Of a stretch of DNA of 42,900 nt, positions 31,116-38,245 are shown in pieces. The stretch comes from a virus, in IMG/VR virus record IMGVR_UViG_3300030102_003729, positions 1 to 42,900 of that record; one strand, given 5' to 3'. The notes under the pieces are model-generated. The model was not told where the DNA came from. It worked only from the letters and a program-made list of their open reading frames with translations, and did no database searches. Within the stretch, counting starts at the first letter, position 1. Every line of letters starts with the position of its first letter. Both the position numbers and the translations under genes were made by a program.

Positions 31116-31913
31116 ATGAAATCTAATTCACCATTTTTACAACATAAGATTGAATGGTTATCAGTTAGCAAGATAAACGCATGGATAAGTAACCCTGCTT
31201 CAGTATTGTATTCTATGGCAGGCGGTACAGATGACTTCGGACCTTCTGCTTGGAGAGGTAGTGCAGTAGAAGAAGGCTTTGAAAAATTAATGACTTCCAA
31301 TAATTTATCTGTCGAGCAAGTTATAGACATAACATTTACAGCTTATGACAATAGAATTACTTGGGACGGATTTTCAGATGAAAAGATAAGCAAGGAAAGA
31401 GCTACTATACCAGATTATATAAAATCAGGTTACAATCATTTTATAAATCTAGGAGAACCTACAAGCTATCAAAAAAAGATTACTTACCAATTTGATGAAT
31501 TAGAAATACCTTTTATAGGTTATATAGATTTTGAATTTGGTAAGTCTGGAGAATTTCACTCTATAAGAGATTGCAAGACAAGTATCTTTAGACTTGGCAA
31601 GATGAAAGAATCCTATGGAAGACAATTAGCTTTGTATGGTGCATCAGCAGGAACAGATTTTACTGAATTATGGATAGACAATGTAACCAGAAAAGAAGTT
31701 CAATCTGTTAGACTAGAAGACCCTGCTCCATATCTAAAAAATCTGTTACAAGCATCTTTAGGTTTTAGGAAATTCTTATCTACTTCAAATGATATAGAAG
31801 AATTATTACAAATGATACAACCAGATTTAGACGATTGGAAATGGGCAAATTCAAAAACAAAAAAACAAGCTAAACAAATATGGAGATTGGATTATGAACA
31901 ACAACAATTTTAA
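31116..31913 (+). CDS. PD-(D/E)XK (RecB/Cas4-like) nuclease
   Basis: A 265-residue protein. It begins with SVSKINAWISNPASVLY (about 16-32; the usual start of phage RecB-like nucleases), RGSAVEEGFE (47-56), and the catalytic core FIGYIDFEF...HSIRDCKTS with Asp138 and Asp152-Cys-Lys154 as the D...DxK motif. After it KESYGRQLALYGAS corresponds to the Q..Y helix. Enzymes of this type make single-stranded DNA for the annealing protein. It forms a unit with the ERF gene (20-nt overlap) and the SSB-like gene. A CAAGGGG site precedes the ATG. Confidence 0.85.
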   Translation: MKSNSPFLQHKIEWLSVSKINAWISNPASVLYSMAGGTDDFGPSAWRGSAVEEGFEKLMTSNNLSVEQVIDITFTAYDNRITWDGFSDEKISKERATIPDYIKSGYNHFINLGEPTSYQKKITYQFDELEIPFIGYIDFEFGKSGEFHSIRDCKTSIFRLGKMKESYGRQLALYGASAGTDFTELWIDNVTRKEVQSVRLEDPAPYLKNLLQASLGFRKFLSTSNDIEELLQMIQPDLDDWKWANSKTKKQAKQIWRLDYEQQQF

Positions 31914-32352
31914 TGTTGAGAACAAAGCAGAATTTGAAACTGATTTAGTAAATTTATTAAATGCAGTACAGAACCCTATAAAAGATTCGGAGATAACTTA
32001 TTTATCAAGAAAATCAGATAACAAATTTATGTATGCAAGTTTATCAAATTGTCTGAAGATAGTAAAAGATGAATTGCCAAAACATAATTTTGGATTAAGC
32101 CAAGCAATAGTTAGAGATGAAGGAAGGGCATTATTACAAACTAGGTTAATACATAAATCTGGTAAATGGTATACAGATGGTGGAGTACCATTAATAGCCA
32201 AAAATACAAATGACCCTCATCAATTAGGAAGTTCTATTACTTATGCTAAAAGATATGGATTACTAGCCTTGCTAGGATTAGACGGAGATGACGATAATGA
32301 TGCAACCGATATAGATAATATAGAAAAGATAAATATTCAACAGAAAGGTTAA
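31894..32352 (+). CDS. ERF-family single-strand annealing protein
   Basis: A 152-residue protein matching the ERF superfamily (P22 Erf-like): a short helix at the start, FMYASLSNCLKIVKDELPKHNFGLSQAIV (about 45-73), LQTRLIHKSGKWYTDGGVPL, and DPHQLGSSITYAKRYGLLALLGLDGDDDND (about 108-137; the family hallmark). It anneals complementary single strands in phage recombination. It lies downstream of the nuclease and upstream of an SSB-like protein, a standard recombination module. It is shorter than P22 Erf and lacks a long C-terminal domain. Confidence 0.92.
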   Translation: MNNNNFNVENKAEFETDLVNLLNAVQNPIKDSEITYLSRKSDNKFMYASLSNCLKIVKDELPKHNFGLSQAIVRDEGRALLQTRLIHKSGKWYTDGGVPLIAKNTNDPHQLGSSITYAKRYGLLALLGLDGDDDNDATDIDNIEKINIQQKG

Positions 32353-32355
32353 TAT

Positions 32356-32790
32356 ATGGAATATGATAATAGAAATAAAGGTGCGTTATGGAAAATTAAT
32401 CCAGACACACCTTATAATGTTGTAATGCAGGGTAAGATAGACTTTGATGGTTTTGAAAGACATTGTATTTTGATAAAAAGAAAAAATGCACAAGGTCAAG
32501 ATACATTTGAAGTATTCGAATCTATTGGAAATGTAAAAAAGATTATGCCAGAAGATAAGCAAAATGAAAAAGCTCCAGATGGCAAAGGTGTTGTAGAGAT
32601 TAGAAAAATACAGAATACAATGGGTATAGCTTTTTGGAAAAGACAAAAAAAAGACGGAGAAGGTTTTTTATCAGTACAATTATCAGAATACAAAACAGAT
32701 AATACAAAAGATGATATTAACAAGATAAAAGAAACTTTCCCAGAATCAAAAGTTTTAACAGATGATTTGCCAAAAGACGATGGGTTTTAA
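32356..32790 (+). CDS. Probable single-stranded DNA-binding-like protein
   Basis: A 144-residue protein. The beginning, NRNKGALWKINPDTPYNVVMQGKIDFDGFER (key residues), has the NkGaLWk...Y.G.i...G pattern of OB-fold-like phage proteins, followed by beta-rich stretches (HCILIKRKNAQGQDTFEVFE, IAFWKRQKKDGEGFLSVQL). The end is acidic (DDLPKDDGF), reminiscent of the SSB C-terminal tip. The position right after ERF supports a role in DNA replication or recombination. It is not a canonical SSB, so confidence is moderate. Confidence 0.62.
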   Translation: MEYDNRNKGALWKINPDTPYNVVMQGKIDFDGFERHCILIKRKNAQGQDTFEVFESIGNVKKIMPEDKQNEKAPDGKGVVEIRKIQNTMGIAFWKRQKKDGEGFLSVQLSEYKTDNTKDDINKIKETFPESKVLTDDLPKDDGF

Positions 32791-33173
32791 TGGCAAAGAG
32801 ATATGTTAATAAGAAACACCTAGAATATGTACATACACTTGAGTGTTGTGTGCTTATATATTTTAGGTCGCAGGAGATGATGGGTAATTACCTTTCAAAT
32901 GATGGACAATCCCCTTGTTTCACATCTGATAGTGTCCAAGCTCATCATCTTCTAAAACCATATTTTTCAGAGAGAGGTATGAGTAGAAAAAGTGGAGATG
33001 CAGATGTAATACCTTTATGTATGATGTGTCATACAAAACTACATAGAGCAGGGAATGAATTTAATTACTTTGAAAAAATTACAGGACAACATAACTATGG
33101 TCAGCTAGTAGCAATAAAGACTTGGTTACAAAGTCCATACTATGAGAATGTTTATGAAGATAAAATTACATAA
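32790..33173 (+). CDS. HNH-type nuclease / Ref- or DUF968-like protein
   Basis: A 127-residue protein; ATG 32790 overlaps the upstream stop (TAATG). The metal-binding core shows VQAHHLLKP (His52-His53), then GDADVIPLCMMCHTKLHRAGNE with Cys77, Cys80, His81 and His85. This is the pattern of small phage HNH nucleases related to Ref/DUF968, which cut displaced or single-stranded DNA in recombination. Two further Cys (19-20) may complete a zinc site. The context after nuclease, ERF and SSB-like genes is fitting. Which branch it belongs to is not certain. Confidence 0.75.
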   Translation: MAKRYVNKKHLEYVHTLECCVLIYFRSQEMMGNYLSNDGQSPCFTSDSVQAHHLLKPYFSERGMSRKSGDADVIPLCMMCHTKLHRAGNEFNYFEKITGQHNYGQLVAIKTWLQSPYYENVYEDKIT

Positions 33174-33396
33174 TATATGTTTATTGGATTATAAAAAAGG
33201 TACAGTAAATTACTATGTAATTAGACCAAAAAATGATAATTATATAGAAGATATAAATAAATTACTAAAAGAAAACAATCACGAGCCAAAAGAGTGTTCT
33301 TGGATTATATTTGATGCTATAAATGAAAAACCATTATTTAAAGAAATACACAGATTACAAGAATTACTAAATGAAAAAGAAACCCAAACTAATTGA
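33154..33396 (+). CDS. Unknown small protein (80 residues)
   Basis: The start is uncertain between ATG 33142 and 33154; the latter is preferred because the former lies close within the HNH gene. The product has a short beta segment (HNICLLDYKKGTVNYYVIRP) then helices (YIEDINKLLKENNHEP, FKEIHRLQELLNEKE). It overlaps its neighbours on both sides. Function unknown. Confidence 0.5.
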   Translation: MKIKLHNICLLDYKKGTVNYYVIRPKNDNYIEDINKLLKENNHEPKECSWIIFDAINEKPLFKEIHRLQELLNEKETQTN

Positions 33397-33532
33397 TGAC
33401 GGAAATATGTATTGTATAAAATGTGGTGGTAATCCAATAAAAAAAGTAGATAATGCTAAAGACTATGTTTGTTGGAAATGTTTAATAAAATTTTTAGAAG
33501 AAAGAACAAAATGGAAAATAAAGGGAAAATAG
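33371..33532 (+). CDS. Zinc-ribbon mini-protein (53 residues)
   Basis: A short ORF begun by ATG 33371 inside the end of the previous gene. It encodes a clear zinc ribbon: YCIKCGGNPI (Cys15-x2-Cys18) and YVCWKCLIKF (Cys34-x2-Cys37). It ends KWKIKGK at 33532. The four Cys in correct spacing argue that it is real. It probably binds nucleic acid or another protein; no family assigned. Confidence 0.65.
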   Translation: MKKKPKLIDDGNMYCIKCGGNPIKKVDNAKDYVCWKCLIKFLEERTKWKIKGK

Positions 33533-33639
33533 AACTCTTTAGAACATTGGTATGTGAAATAGATATAACGAAATATTCACAAAAAGAATATATAAAAATA
33601 GTAAATCTTTTGTACCAAGATATTTTTAGAAATTTATAG
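33511..33639 (+). CDS. Very small ORF (42 residues)
   Basis: Starts at ATG 33511 within the end of the zinc-ribbon gene and ends 8 nt before the next ATG. It reads MENKGKIELFRTLVCEIDIT then KYSQKEYIKIVNLLYQDIFR. The last part resembles the DKLSQKDFEKEMEDIYRGIFR segment of the 82-residue protein at 27791, which supports translation. Function unknown. Confidence 0.5.
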   Translation: MENKGKIELFRTLVCEIDITKYSQKEYIKIVNLLYQDIFRNL

Positions 33640-33647
33640 GAGGTAAT

Positions 33648-34097
33648 ATGTCACAAGCAGTAGTAAGAGGAACATACGCAGATTTCAAATTAGTAAAAAC
33701 AAGAAGTGTAGTACAGATGATTATAGAGGTACCTATAGAAGAAGCACAAAAAGTTACAAACAGTTTTGGTATTCCTACACCAAGCGAAGAAAAATGGGTA
33801 GCAGTAGCTTTATTAGATAATCGAAGAATTGAAGTAAATACAAGAGCAAGTAAAGCAATACAGCAAGCAGGTATACTTGGTAACGATGTAACCTTTGGTA
33901 CATTTCTACAAACTAAAGTGCCAGAAGTTATCCCTAACAAAGTAGAAACAATAGTACAAGGAATTAGAGCTTTGACAGGAGTAAGAAGTAGGTCAGAATT
34001 TACAACCAATAATACAGCATTACAAATATGGGAAAAGCTATATGATGAATATAAAAGCAAAGCCACTTTCCTACTAAATAAAAATTTAGAAAAATGA
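33648..34097 (+). CDS. Unknown protein (149 residues)
   Basis: A strong site (AGGAGGTAAT) lies before ATG 33648. The protein begins SQAVVRGTYADFKLVKTRSV and has alternating beta segments (VVQMIIEVPIEEAQKVTNSFG, EKWVAVALLDNRR) and a helical C-terminus (ALQIWEKLYDEYKSKATFLLN). I have seen this general pattern (short beta domain ending near ...IP.P.E..WVAVAL) in phage genes near recombination modules but cannot name it. It overlaps the oxygenase gene by 4 nt. Confidence 0.62.
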   Translation: MSQAVVRGTYADFKLVKTRSVVQMIIEVPIEEAQKVTNSFGIPTPSEEKWVAVALLDNRRIEVNTRASKAIQQAGILGNDVTFGTFLQTKVPEVIPNKVETIVQGIRALTGVRSRSEFTTNNTALQIWEKLYDEYKSKATFLLNKNLEK

Positions 34098-34771
34098 CAG
34101 AACATAAAAAATATGATTTACCTATAGAGGTTCTTGCACCTTGGGCAAATATAGTATTAAAAACTAAAATACCAGATGAAGTATTTAAAGACTTATTACA
34201 AATGTATGAAGAAGTTATGCAAAGTAAATGGGAAAGTAATGGTCAAACTTTAGTAGGTCAAATAGAAGAAGAACCAAAAATAGATTTAGAAGTACAAAGA
34301 AAACATACTGTATGGATTAACTTCTGCATACAAATGATACAAAAATTTATAAGCATACAAGGAAATACAAATCAAGTATCTGATACTACTGAAATTAAAA
34401 AACAAAAAACAAATAAAATATTAACTCATATAACAAATATGTGGTTTGTAAATCAAAAAGCTGAAGAATATAATCCTGCTCACGTTCATAGTAATTGCTC
34501 TATATCTGCTATTGCTTATTTAAAAACACCAAAGAATAAAATACAAAGCAAAAAAACTTTTTACGATACAGATGGAAAAATATCTTTTATAAATAATGCA
34601 GGTCTTGATTCTAGATGGTCTGTACCAATTTTAAATTTAGAACCTAAAGAACAAGACTTCTATATTTTTCCTGCATATCAAACTCATTTAGTTTACCCTT
34701 ATAAATCTAATGACCCTAAAGACATTAGGGTTTCCATTTCTTTTAACGCAGATATACAAAATAAGAAATAG
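34094..34771 (+). CDS. 2OG-Fe(II) oxygenase-like protein (TIGR02466 type)
   Basis: A 225-residue protein. Its C-terminal half matches the putative 2OG-Fe(II) oxygenases of the TIGR02466 group common in marine phages: EEYNPAHVHSNCSISAIAYLKTP (His130 and His132), ISFINNAG, then QDFYIFPAYQTHLVYPY (His198) and DIRVSISFN (Arg212). The two-His plus His iron site and Arg for 2-oxoglutarate are thus present. The substrate is unknown. It is the last gene of the recombination unit and is coupled to the preceding gene by ATGA overlap. Confidence 0.8.
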   Translation: MTEHKKYDLPIEVLAPWANIVLKTKIPDEVFKDLLQMYEEVMQSKWESNGQTLVGQIEEEPKIDLEVQRKHTVWINFCIQMIQKFISIQGNTNQVSDTTEIKKQKTNKILTHITNMWFVNQKAEEYNPAHVHSNCSISAIAYLKTPKNKIQSKKTFYDTDGKISFINNAGLDSRWSVPILNLEPKEQDFYIFPAYQTHLVYPYKSNDPKDIRVSISFNADIQNKK

Positions 34772-34781
34772 TTATATTTAG

Positions 34782-34813
34782 TTGTTGACAAAAGCAACAA
34801 ATAGTATTACTAT
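34782..34813 (+). promoter_or_regulatory. Rightward promoter overlapping shared palindrome (copy 4)
   Basis: TTGACA (34785-34790), 17-nt spacer, TACTAT (34808-34813). The palindrome is TTGTTG-N7-CAACAA (34782-34800). The leader TTAATTAACAAGGGG repeats that of the amidoligase gene. Confidence 0.65.
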
Positions 34814-34843
34814 GATTCTATATTAATTAACAAGGGGATTAAA

Positions 34844-35056
34844 ATGAATTTTGAATGGGATAAAAAAACACAAAAAGACTTCGAAGAAATGCAAGACAAA
34901 TGTAGAGCTTTCGCTGAAGAGGTTGCTAAATGGAGGGAAGAAGTAACTACTAATAGGGAAGATATGACTTCACAAGATAGTGCAGTTAGCAAATTCGTAC
35001 ACGAAGTAGAACAAATGTCAGAAGCATTTAGAAGAATGAAACATAATTGTTTCTAA
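34844..35056 (+). CDS. Unknown small acidic/helical protein (70 residues)
   Basis: A single-gene unit with its own promoter and terminator. The product is helical and charged (WDKKTQKDFEEMQDKCRAFAEE, KWREEVTTNREDMTSQDSAVS, FVHEVEQMSEAFRRMKHNCF), likely a coiled coil. A CAAGGGG site precedes the ATG. An autonomous early unit for such a small protein suggests a host-takeover or regulatory role (inference). No family recognised. Confidence 0.65.
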   Translation: MNFEWDKKTQKDFEEMQDKCRAFAEEVAKWREEVTTNREDMTSQDSAVSKFVHEVEQMSEAFRRMKHNCF

Positions 35057-35063
35057 CAAATAG

Positions 35064-35088
35064 AGGGGGGTAACTCCCCCTTTTTTTA
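35064..35088 (+). terminator. Rho-independent terminator
   Basis: A GGGGG (35066-35070) and CCCCC (35076-35080) stem with a 5-nt loop, extended by G-U and A-U, followed by seven Ts (35081-35087). It closes the 34844 gene unit just before the next promoter. Confidence 0.85.
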
Positions 35089-35095
35089 TAATTAG

Positions 35096-35147
35096 TGTTG
35101 ACAAGCATAAACAATTAGATTACAATAGTTGACATATTAAACAAACA
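35096..35147 (+). promoter_or_regulatory. Rightward promoter with two palindrome-like motifs (copy 5)
   Basis: TTGACA (35098-35103), 17-nt spacer, TACAAT (35121-35126), close to consensus. The palindrome is degenerate (TGTTGAC-N4-ATAAACAA). A second half-conserved copy, GTTGAC-N4-TAAACAA, at about 35128-35144 covers the start point, so tandem operator sites are possible. Confidence 0.65.
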
Positions 35148-35158
35148 AGGGGAAATAA

Positions 35159-35476
35159 ATGACAATAAAAGATAATTTAGAAATAGCAAATACAATTAGA
35201 AATCAAATTGATTCAAGAATTTTGATGTGTGCAGGTGCTCACGATTATAGAGCAGGAAATAGAAGTTTATTTTTTACAATACAAAATACTTCTTTATATA
35301 GGAAAGCAATCGTAGTAATCGAATTAAATTACAGCGATACTTATAACATCAAATTAATGAAACCAAAAACTTATGAAGAATTACAAAAAGTAAAAGGTAT
35401 CTATGCAGATGAACTTTCTTATACATTAGAAGGTTTATGGGAAAATAAGGAAACATTAAAGGCTTGGTCAAGATAA
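35159..35476 (+). CDS. Unknown protein (105 residues)
   Basis: An ACAAGGGGAAATAA leader precedes the ATG. The protein starts with a helix (NLEIANTIRNQIDSRILMCAG), a short AHDYRAGNRSLFFTIQ segment and a beta region (KAIVVIELNYSDTYNIKLMKP), then a helical end (GIYADELSYTLEGLWENKETL). This kind of small phage protein is widespread but unnamed as far as I know. It is coupled to the next gene (TAATG). Confidence 0.62.
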   Translation: MTIKDNLEIANTIRNQIDSRILMCAGAHDYRAGNRSLFFTIQNTSLYRKAIVVIELNYSDTYNIKLMKPKTYEELQKVKGIYADELSYTLEGLWENKETLKAWSR

Positions 35477-36438
35477 TGGATAATTTAGATGTAACTCATA
35501 TCTTGAAAAATTATGAATATATTATTCGTAATCCAAGACATACAAAGTATACTGATAAACAATTTCCTAAAGACGCATTTTTGCACAATAAAAAAAATCC
35601 TTATAAAACATTGATAGCTGAAATGTACATAGACTTTATTGATGCCAGAAAAATTATTATGACAGAGGATTTGGTTAATACTATTTCTGCTAATGATTAT
35701 ATTATGGGTGCAGAATTTTTACCCTATTATGATAATCAAATTTTACTTGTAGAAAATCCTAACCCAGACCAAAAAGGTAATCATATTGGTTTTTGGATTA
35801 GAGATAGAAAAGACTATTTTTTAGTTTCTGCCTTTATATGCCTTTCAGATTATGGATTAGTAAACCTTAAAATAGATTGGGGTATAAGCAAAACAAAAAG
35901 TTTATGGAACGAACATTGGGAAAAAGAAAGCAGTACACATGGTAATAATAAACAGTTATTGAAAAGTTGGTTTTCAAAAGACGAAGCTATGTTTCAATAT
36001 TACTATGATTGGTGTAAACCTTTTCAACATTGGGCTATGAAAAATCCAATAGAGAATCCTTATGTTAGGGAGCTAGACTTTCAGAATAAGGAAGAAATAT
36101 TTATACCAATTAAAGTACATCATTTTATATGGGCATTAAGTAATTTGAAAAATGAAAATAATATTACTTTAAAAGACCCAGAGGAAAGACAAGCCAATTT
36201 AAGAAAGAAGAAACCATTTAGCTATCAATATAAAATACTAGAAATTACTGATAGCAAGAAGACTAATTTTATTTACAAAAGGAATGTAAACAAAAATAGA
36301 TTTCACGAAGTACGAGGATTCTATAGACATTACAAATCTGGAAAAAGAACTTGGATTAAGAATCATAGTAGAGGAAATAAGTCTATAGGAATAATACAAA
36401 AAGATTATAAAATTTCAAAAACCAATAAGGAGATATAA
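35476..36438 (+). CDS. Unknown 320-residue protein with C-terminal RG-rich basic motif
   Basis: Read from ATG 35476, which overlaps the upstream stop. Residues 1-230 are mixed and aromatic-rich (MYIDFIDARKIIM, EFLPYYDNQILLVENPNPDQ, FWIRDRKDYFLVSAFICLSD), a pattern I cannot assign. The C-terminus carries FHEVRGFYRHYKSGKRTWIKNHSRGNKSIGI..KDY, a motif (H-VRG--R-Y--GK-TW---H-RG---G----DY) that recurs in phage and bacterial proteins of unknown function; the basic residues suggest nucleic-acid binding. No catalytic residues can be named. It is followed closely by a small ORF with AAGGAGAT. Confidence 0.65.
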   Translation: MDNLDVTHILKNYEYIIRNPRHTKYTDKQFPKDAFLHNKKNPYKTLIAEMYIDFIDARKIIMTEDLVNTISANDYIMGAEFLPYYDNQILLVENPNPDQKGNHIGFWIRDRKDYFLVSAFICLSDYGLVNLKIDWGISKTKSLWNEHWEKESSTHGNNKQLLKSWFSKDEAMFQYYYDWCKPFQHWAMKNPIENPYVRELDFQNKEEIFIPIKVHHFIWALSNLKNENNITLKDPEERQANLRKKKPFSYQYKILEITDSKKTNFIYKRNVNKNRFHEVRGFYRHYKSGKRTWIKNHSRGNKSIGIIQKDYKISKTNKEI

Positions 36439-36440
36439 AA

Positions 36441-36587
36441 ATGAAATTTACACTTAAAGAAATATTAGAAGTATGGAGAAAAACATATAATCAAGATATG
36501 CACTTTAACCACAGCAAATTTATTCATAATCTAATTATGGAATTTGACAACACAAGAATTAAAAAAGAGGAGAATGAAAATGAATAG
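36441..36587 (+). CDS. Small ORF (48 residues)
   Basis: ATG 36441 follows AAGGAGATATAAAA. It encodes MKFTLKEILEVWRKTYNQDM then HFNHSKFIHNLIMEFD and a charged end; it overlaps the lipoprotein gene by 8 nt. The good ribosome-binding site is the main support. Function unknown. Confidence 0.55.
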   Translation: MKFTLKEILEVWRKTYNQDMHFNHSKFIHNLIMEFDNTRIKKEENENE

Positions 36588-36846
36588 ACAATATATTATT
36601 TTATTAATTGGCATTGTAATAATGGGTTTACTAATTCAAGGGTGTACTGTAAAATATCAGCCAAGAATTGACCCAAGGGTGTCAGAAAATTATGCTAACA
36701 TAACAAGGGATATTTTAGAATGCAAAGAATTGACACAAGACCTAGAACAACATTGGCTACTCTGCCAGAGGTATTTAGAGGAATCTAACTGCAATAAAAA
36801 ACTAAAACAATGCTTAATAGCCAGAGGACACTCGGTCTTAAACTAG
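36580..36846 (+). CDS. Small lipoprotein
   Basis: Read from ATG 36580, with AGAGGAG 9 nt upstream; ATG 36574 is too close to it. The 88-residue product has a signal peptide (QYIILLIGIVIMGLLIQGC) with a lipobox LIQGC and the lipidated Cys22, then a soluble part (VKYQPRIDPRVSENYANITRD..., CKELTQDLEQHWLLCQRYLEES) with several Cys. It could be an outer-membrane lipoprotein, for example an o-spanin-like or superinfection-exclusion protein. Being on the rightward (early) side argues against a lysis role, but this is only contextual. Confidence 0.68.
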   Translation: MNRQYIILLIGIVIMGLLIQGCTVKYQPRIDPRVSENYANITRDILECKELTQDLEQHWLLCQRYLEESNCNKKLKQCLIARGHSVLN

Positions 36847-36856
36847 AGGAGTTTAT

Positions 36857-37033
36857 ATGGAACAAAATACAAAAAAACAAAGAGAGAATATATCATCTGC
36901 TATAGATATATGTAAAGCGATTAGACGAAACATAGAATCTAAAAATACACTAGGTGCAGAAGCACAAACAGAACTTTTACAAAATAAATTAGAAAGAATG
37001 TTAGAGGAGGACTTTTACTATGAAAGCAAATAA
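36857..37033 (+). CDS. Small helical ORF (58 residues)
   Basis: ATG 36857 follows AGAGGAGTTTAT. The product is helical (QNTKKQRENISSAIDICKAI, GAEAQTELLQNKLERMLEED) and overlaps the next gene by 14 nt. It is supported by a good ribosome-binding site and by filling the space between neighbours. Function unknown. Confidence 0.58.
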   Translation: MEQNTKKQRENISSAIDICKAIRRNIESKNTLGAEAQTELLQNKLERMLEEDFYYESK

Positions 37034-37235
37034 AATAACAATAAGTAATTTTTTTGAAACTAGCTCTGTATTAACAAGACTTAATACTGCTTATGAAAGA
37101 GCAACAAATGAAGAGTTCCAAAAATTATGGTTAAAGAAATGGAATCAATATGCAAAAGAAAATTGTAACGGAGCTTTAGGCAAAAGAGATTTTGATATAG
37201 AAAAAAAATTTAAAAAACATTCGTTGAATAATTAA
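37020..37235 (+). CDS. Unknown small basic protein (71 residues)
   Basis: The ATG has GAGGAGG at good distance. The protein reads KANKITISNFFETSSVLTRL, ERATNEEFQKLWLKKWNQYAKEN, then a basic end. It resembles small phage proteins of the early region but shows no motif I can name. It lies upstream of an HTH gene. Confidence 0.6.
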   Translation: MKANKITISNFFETSSVLTRLNTAYERATNEEFQKLWLKKWNQYAKENCNGALGKRDFDIEKKFKKHSLNN

Positions 37236-37257
37236 ACATAAGGTATATAATAAGATT

Positions 37258-37443
37258 ATGATAAATTCAGCAAAAGAACTAAAACAATATCGAATAACTA
37301 ATAATATATCACAACAAACAATGGCAGATAGATTAGGATATGCAAATAGGTCTAGTATACATTTGATAGAAACAGGTAAAAGGGAGTTTCCAGATAGAAT
37401 GCGTATGCTTATAAATTATTTAATAGCAGATAAAAAAATATGA
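37258..37443 (+). CDS. XRE-family HTH regulator (61 residues)
   Basis: A protein consisting of one Cro/CI helix-turn-helix: SAKELKQYRITNNISQQTMADRLGYANRSSIHLIETGKREFP (key residues, about 4-45) with SQQTMADRLGY for helix 2 and RSSIHLIETGKR for the recognition helix. It is the third small HTH protein in the window (with 24468 and 30819) and is coupled to the 2OG oxygenase gene (4-nt overlap). The target is unknown; the repeated palindrome could be bound by any of the three. Confidence 0.82.
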   Translation: MINSAKELKQYRITNNISQQTMADRLGYANRSSIHLIETGKREFPDRMRMLINYLIADKKI

Positions 37444-38009
37444 GTTTATGTATTCCACCAAAGCTAGGCGGAGAACATGGAATTACAAAGACTGATATAT
37501 TGCCAAAGGATTTATGTAATAAGATAATTGGCTTGTCAAAAAAATCTACATATAAAGCAGGTAAGGTATTAGATAAACAAGGCATAGAAACAAATGTAGT
37601 AAGCATAAGACAAGTAGATGTTTGGAGAATACACGAACAAGAAGTATGGTTAGATGAACTATTGATAGAACAAGTAGTTAGAGCAAATGAAACATTCAAT
37701 TATAATTTATCTGGACTATTGGAAAGACCTCAACTTTTAAGATATAAGTCGCCAAATAATAATTATGATTGGCATAGTGATATGGGAAGTGGAGATGCAA
37801 GTAACAGAAAAATAAGTTGTTCTATATTACTAAATCAAGATTTTAAAGGAGGCACTTTAGAATTTTTTTTGAATGGTAAACAGTCTTGTAATATGCAAAT
37901 AGGCGATTGTATATTATTCAGTAGTTTTATTTCACATAGAGTAACAAGAGTAACAGAAGGAGAAAGATGGTCGTTAGTTGCTTGGTTTAGCGGTCCACAA
38001 TTTAGATGA
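37440..38009 (+). CDS. 2OG-Fe(II) oxygenase, PKHD (prolyl hydroxylase-like) type
   Basis: A 189-residue protein with the full iron/2OG signature: YDWHSDMGSGD (His112, Asp114), KISCSILLNQDFKGGTLEFF, IGDCILFSSFISHRVTRVTEGERWSLVAWFSGP with His166 and Arg176. The pattern is that of PKHD-type hydroxylases found in cyanophages and pelagiphages. The substrate (protein, peptide or small molecule) is unknown. It starts by overlap with the HTH gene, so regulator and enzyme are co-expressed. Confidence 0.88.
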   Translation: MSLCIPPKLGGEHGITKTDILPKDLCNKIIGLSKKSTYKAGKVLDKQGIETNVVSIRQVDVWRIHEQEVWLDELLIEQVVRANETFNYNLSGLLERPQLLRYKSPNNNYDWHSDMGSGDASNRKISCSILLNQDFKGGTLEFFLNGKQSCNMQIGDCILFSSFISHRVTRVTEGERWSLVAWFSGPQFR

Positions 38010-38010
38010 T

Positions 38011-38175
38011 ATGATAACACCAGAAATACAAAAATTAATAGACAGATATAATTGGTATCTAAAACATAAATTAGACGATGATGATGAAGCTGATGAAATT
38101 TACATAGAGGCTGATAAATTAGCACAAAAATATAAAATGGAAAAAGAGGACTTCTGGTTCATTTATTTTACTTAA
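38011..38175 (+). CDS. Small acidic protein (54 residues)
   Basis: Read from ATG 38011, just 1 nt after the oxygenase stop. The product is helical and acidic (ITPEIQKLIDRYNWYLKHKL, then a run of Asp/Glu, KLAQKYKMEKEDFWFIYFT). It is the last rightward gene before the convergent lysis genes. The 70 nt to the holin gene contain only an AT palindrome and no clear terminator. Function unknown. Confidence 0.6.
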   Translation: MITPEIQKLIDRYNWYLKHKLDDDDEADEIYIEADKLAQKYKMEKEDFWFIYFT

Positions 38176-38245
38176 TGAATAATCACAAGTCAGATATATT
38201 TATGTATACCCAGAGAGCTTTAAAATGACTTTAAATTATATATAA

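Noticed and set aside
38200-38245. Strong terminator between the convergent genes at 38.2 kb
   Set aside because: Only an AT-only palindrome (AATTATATATAATT) and TTTAAA repeats are present; no GC stem or T-run.
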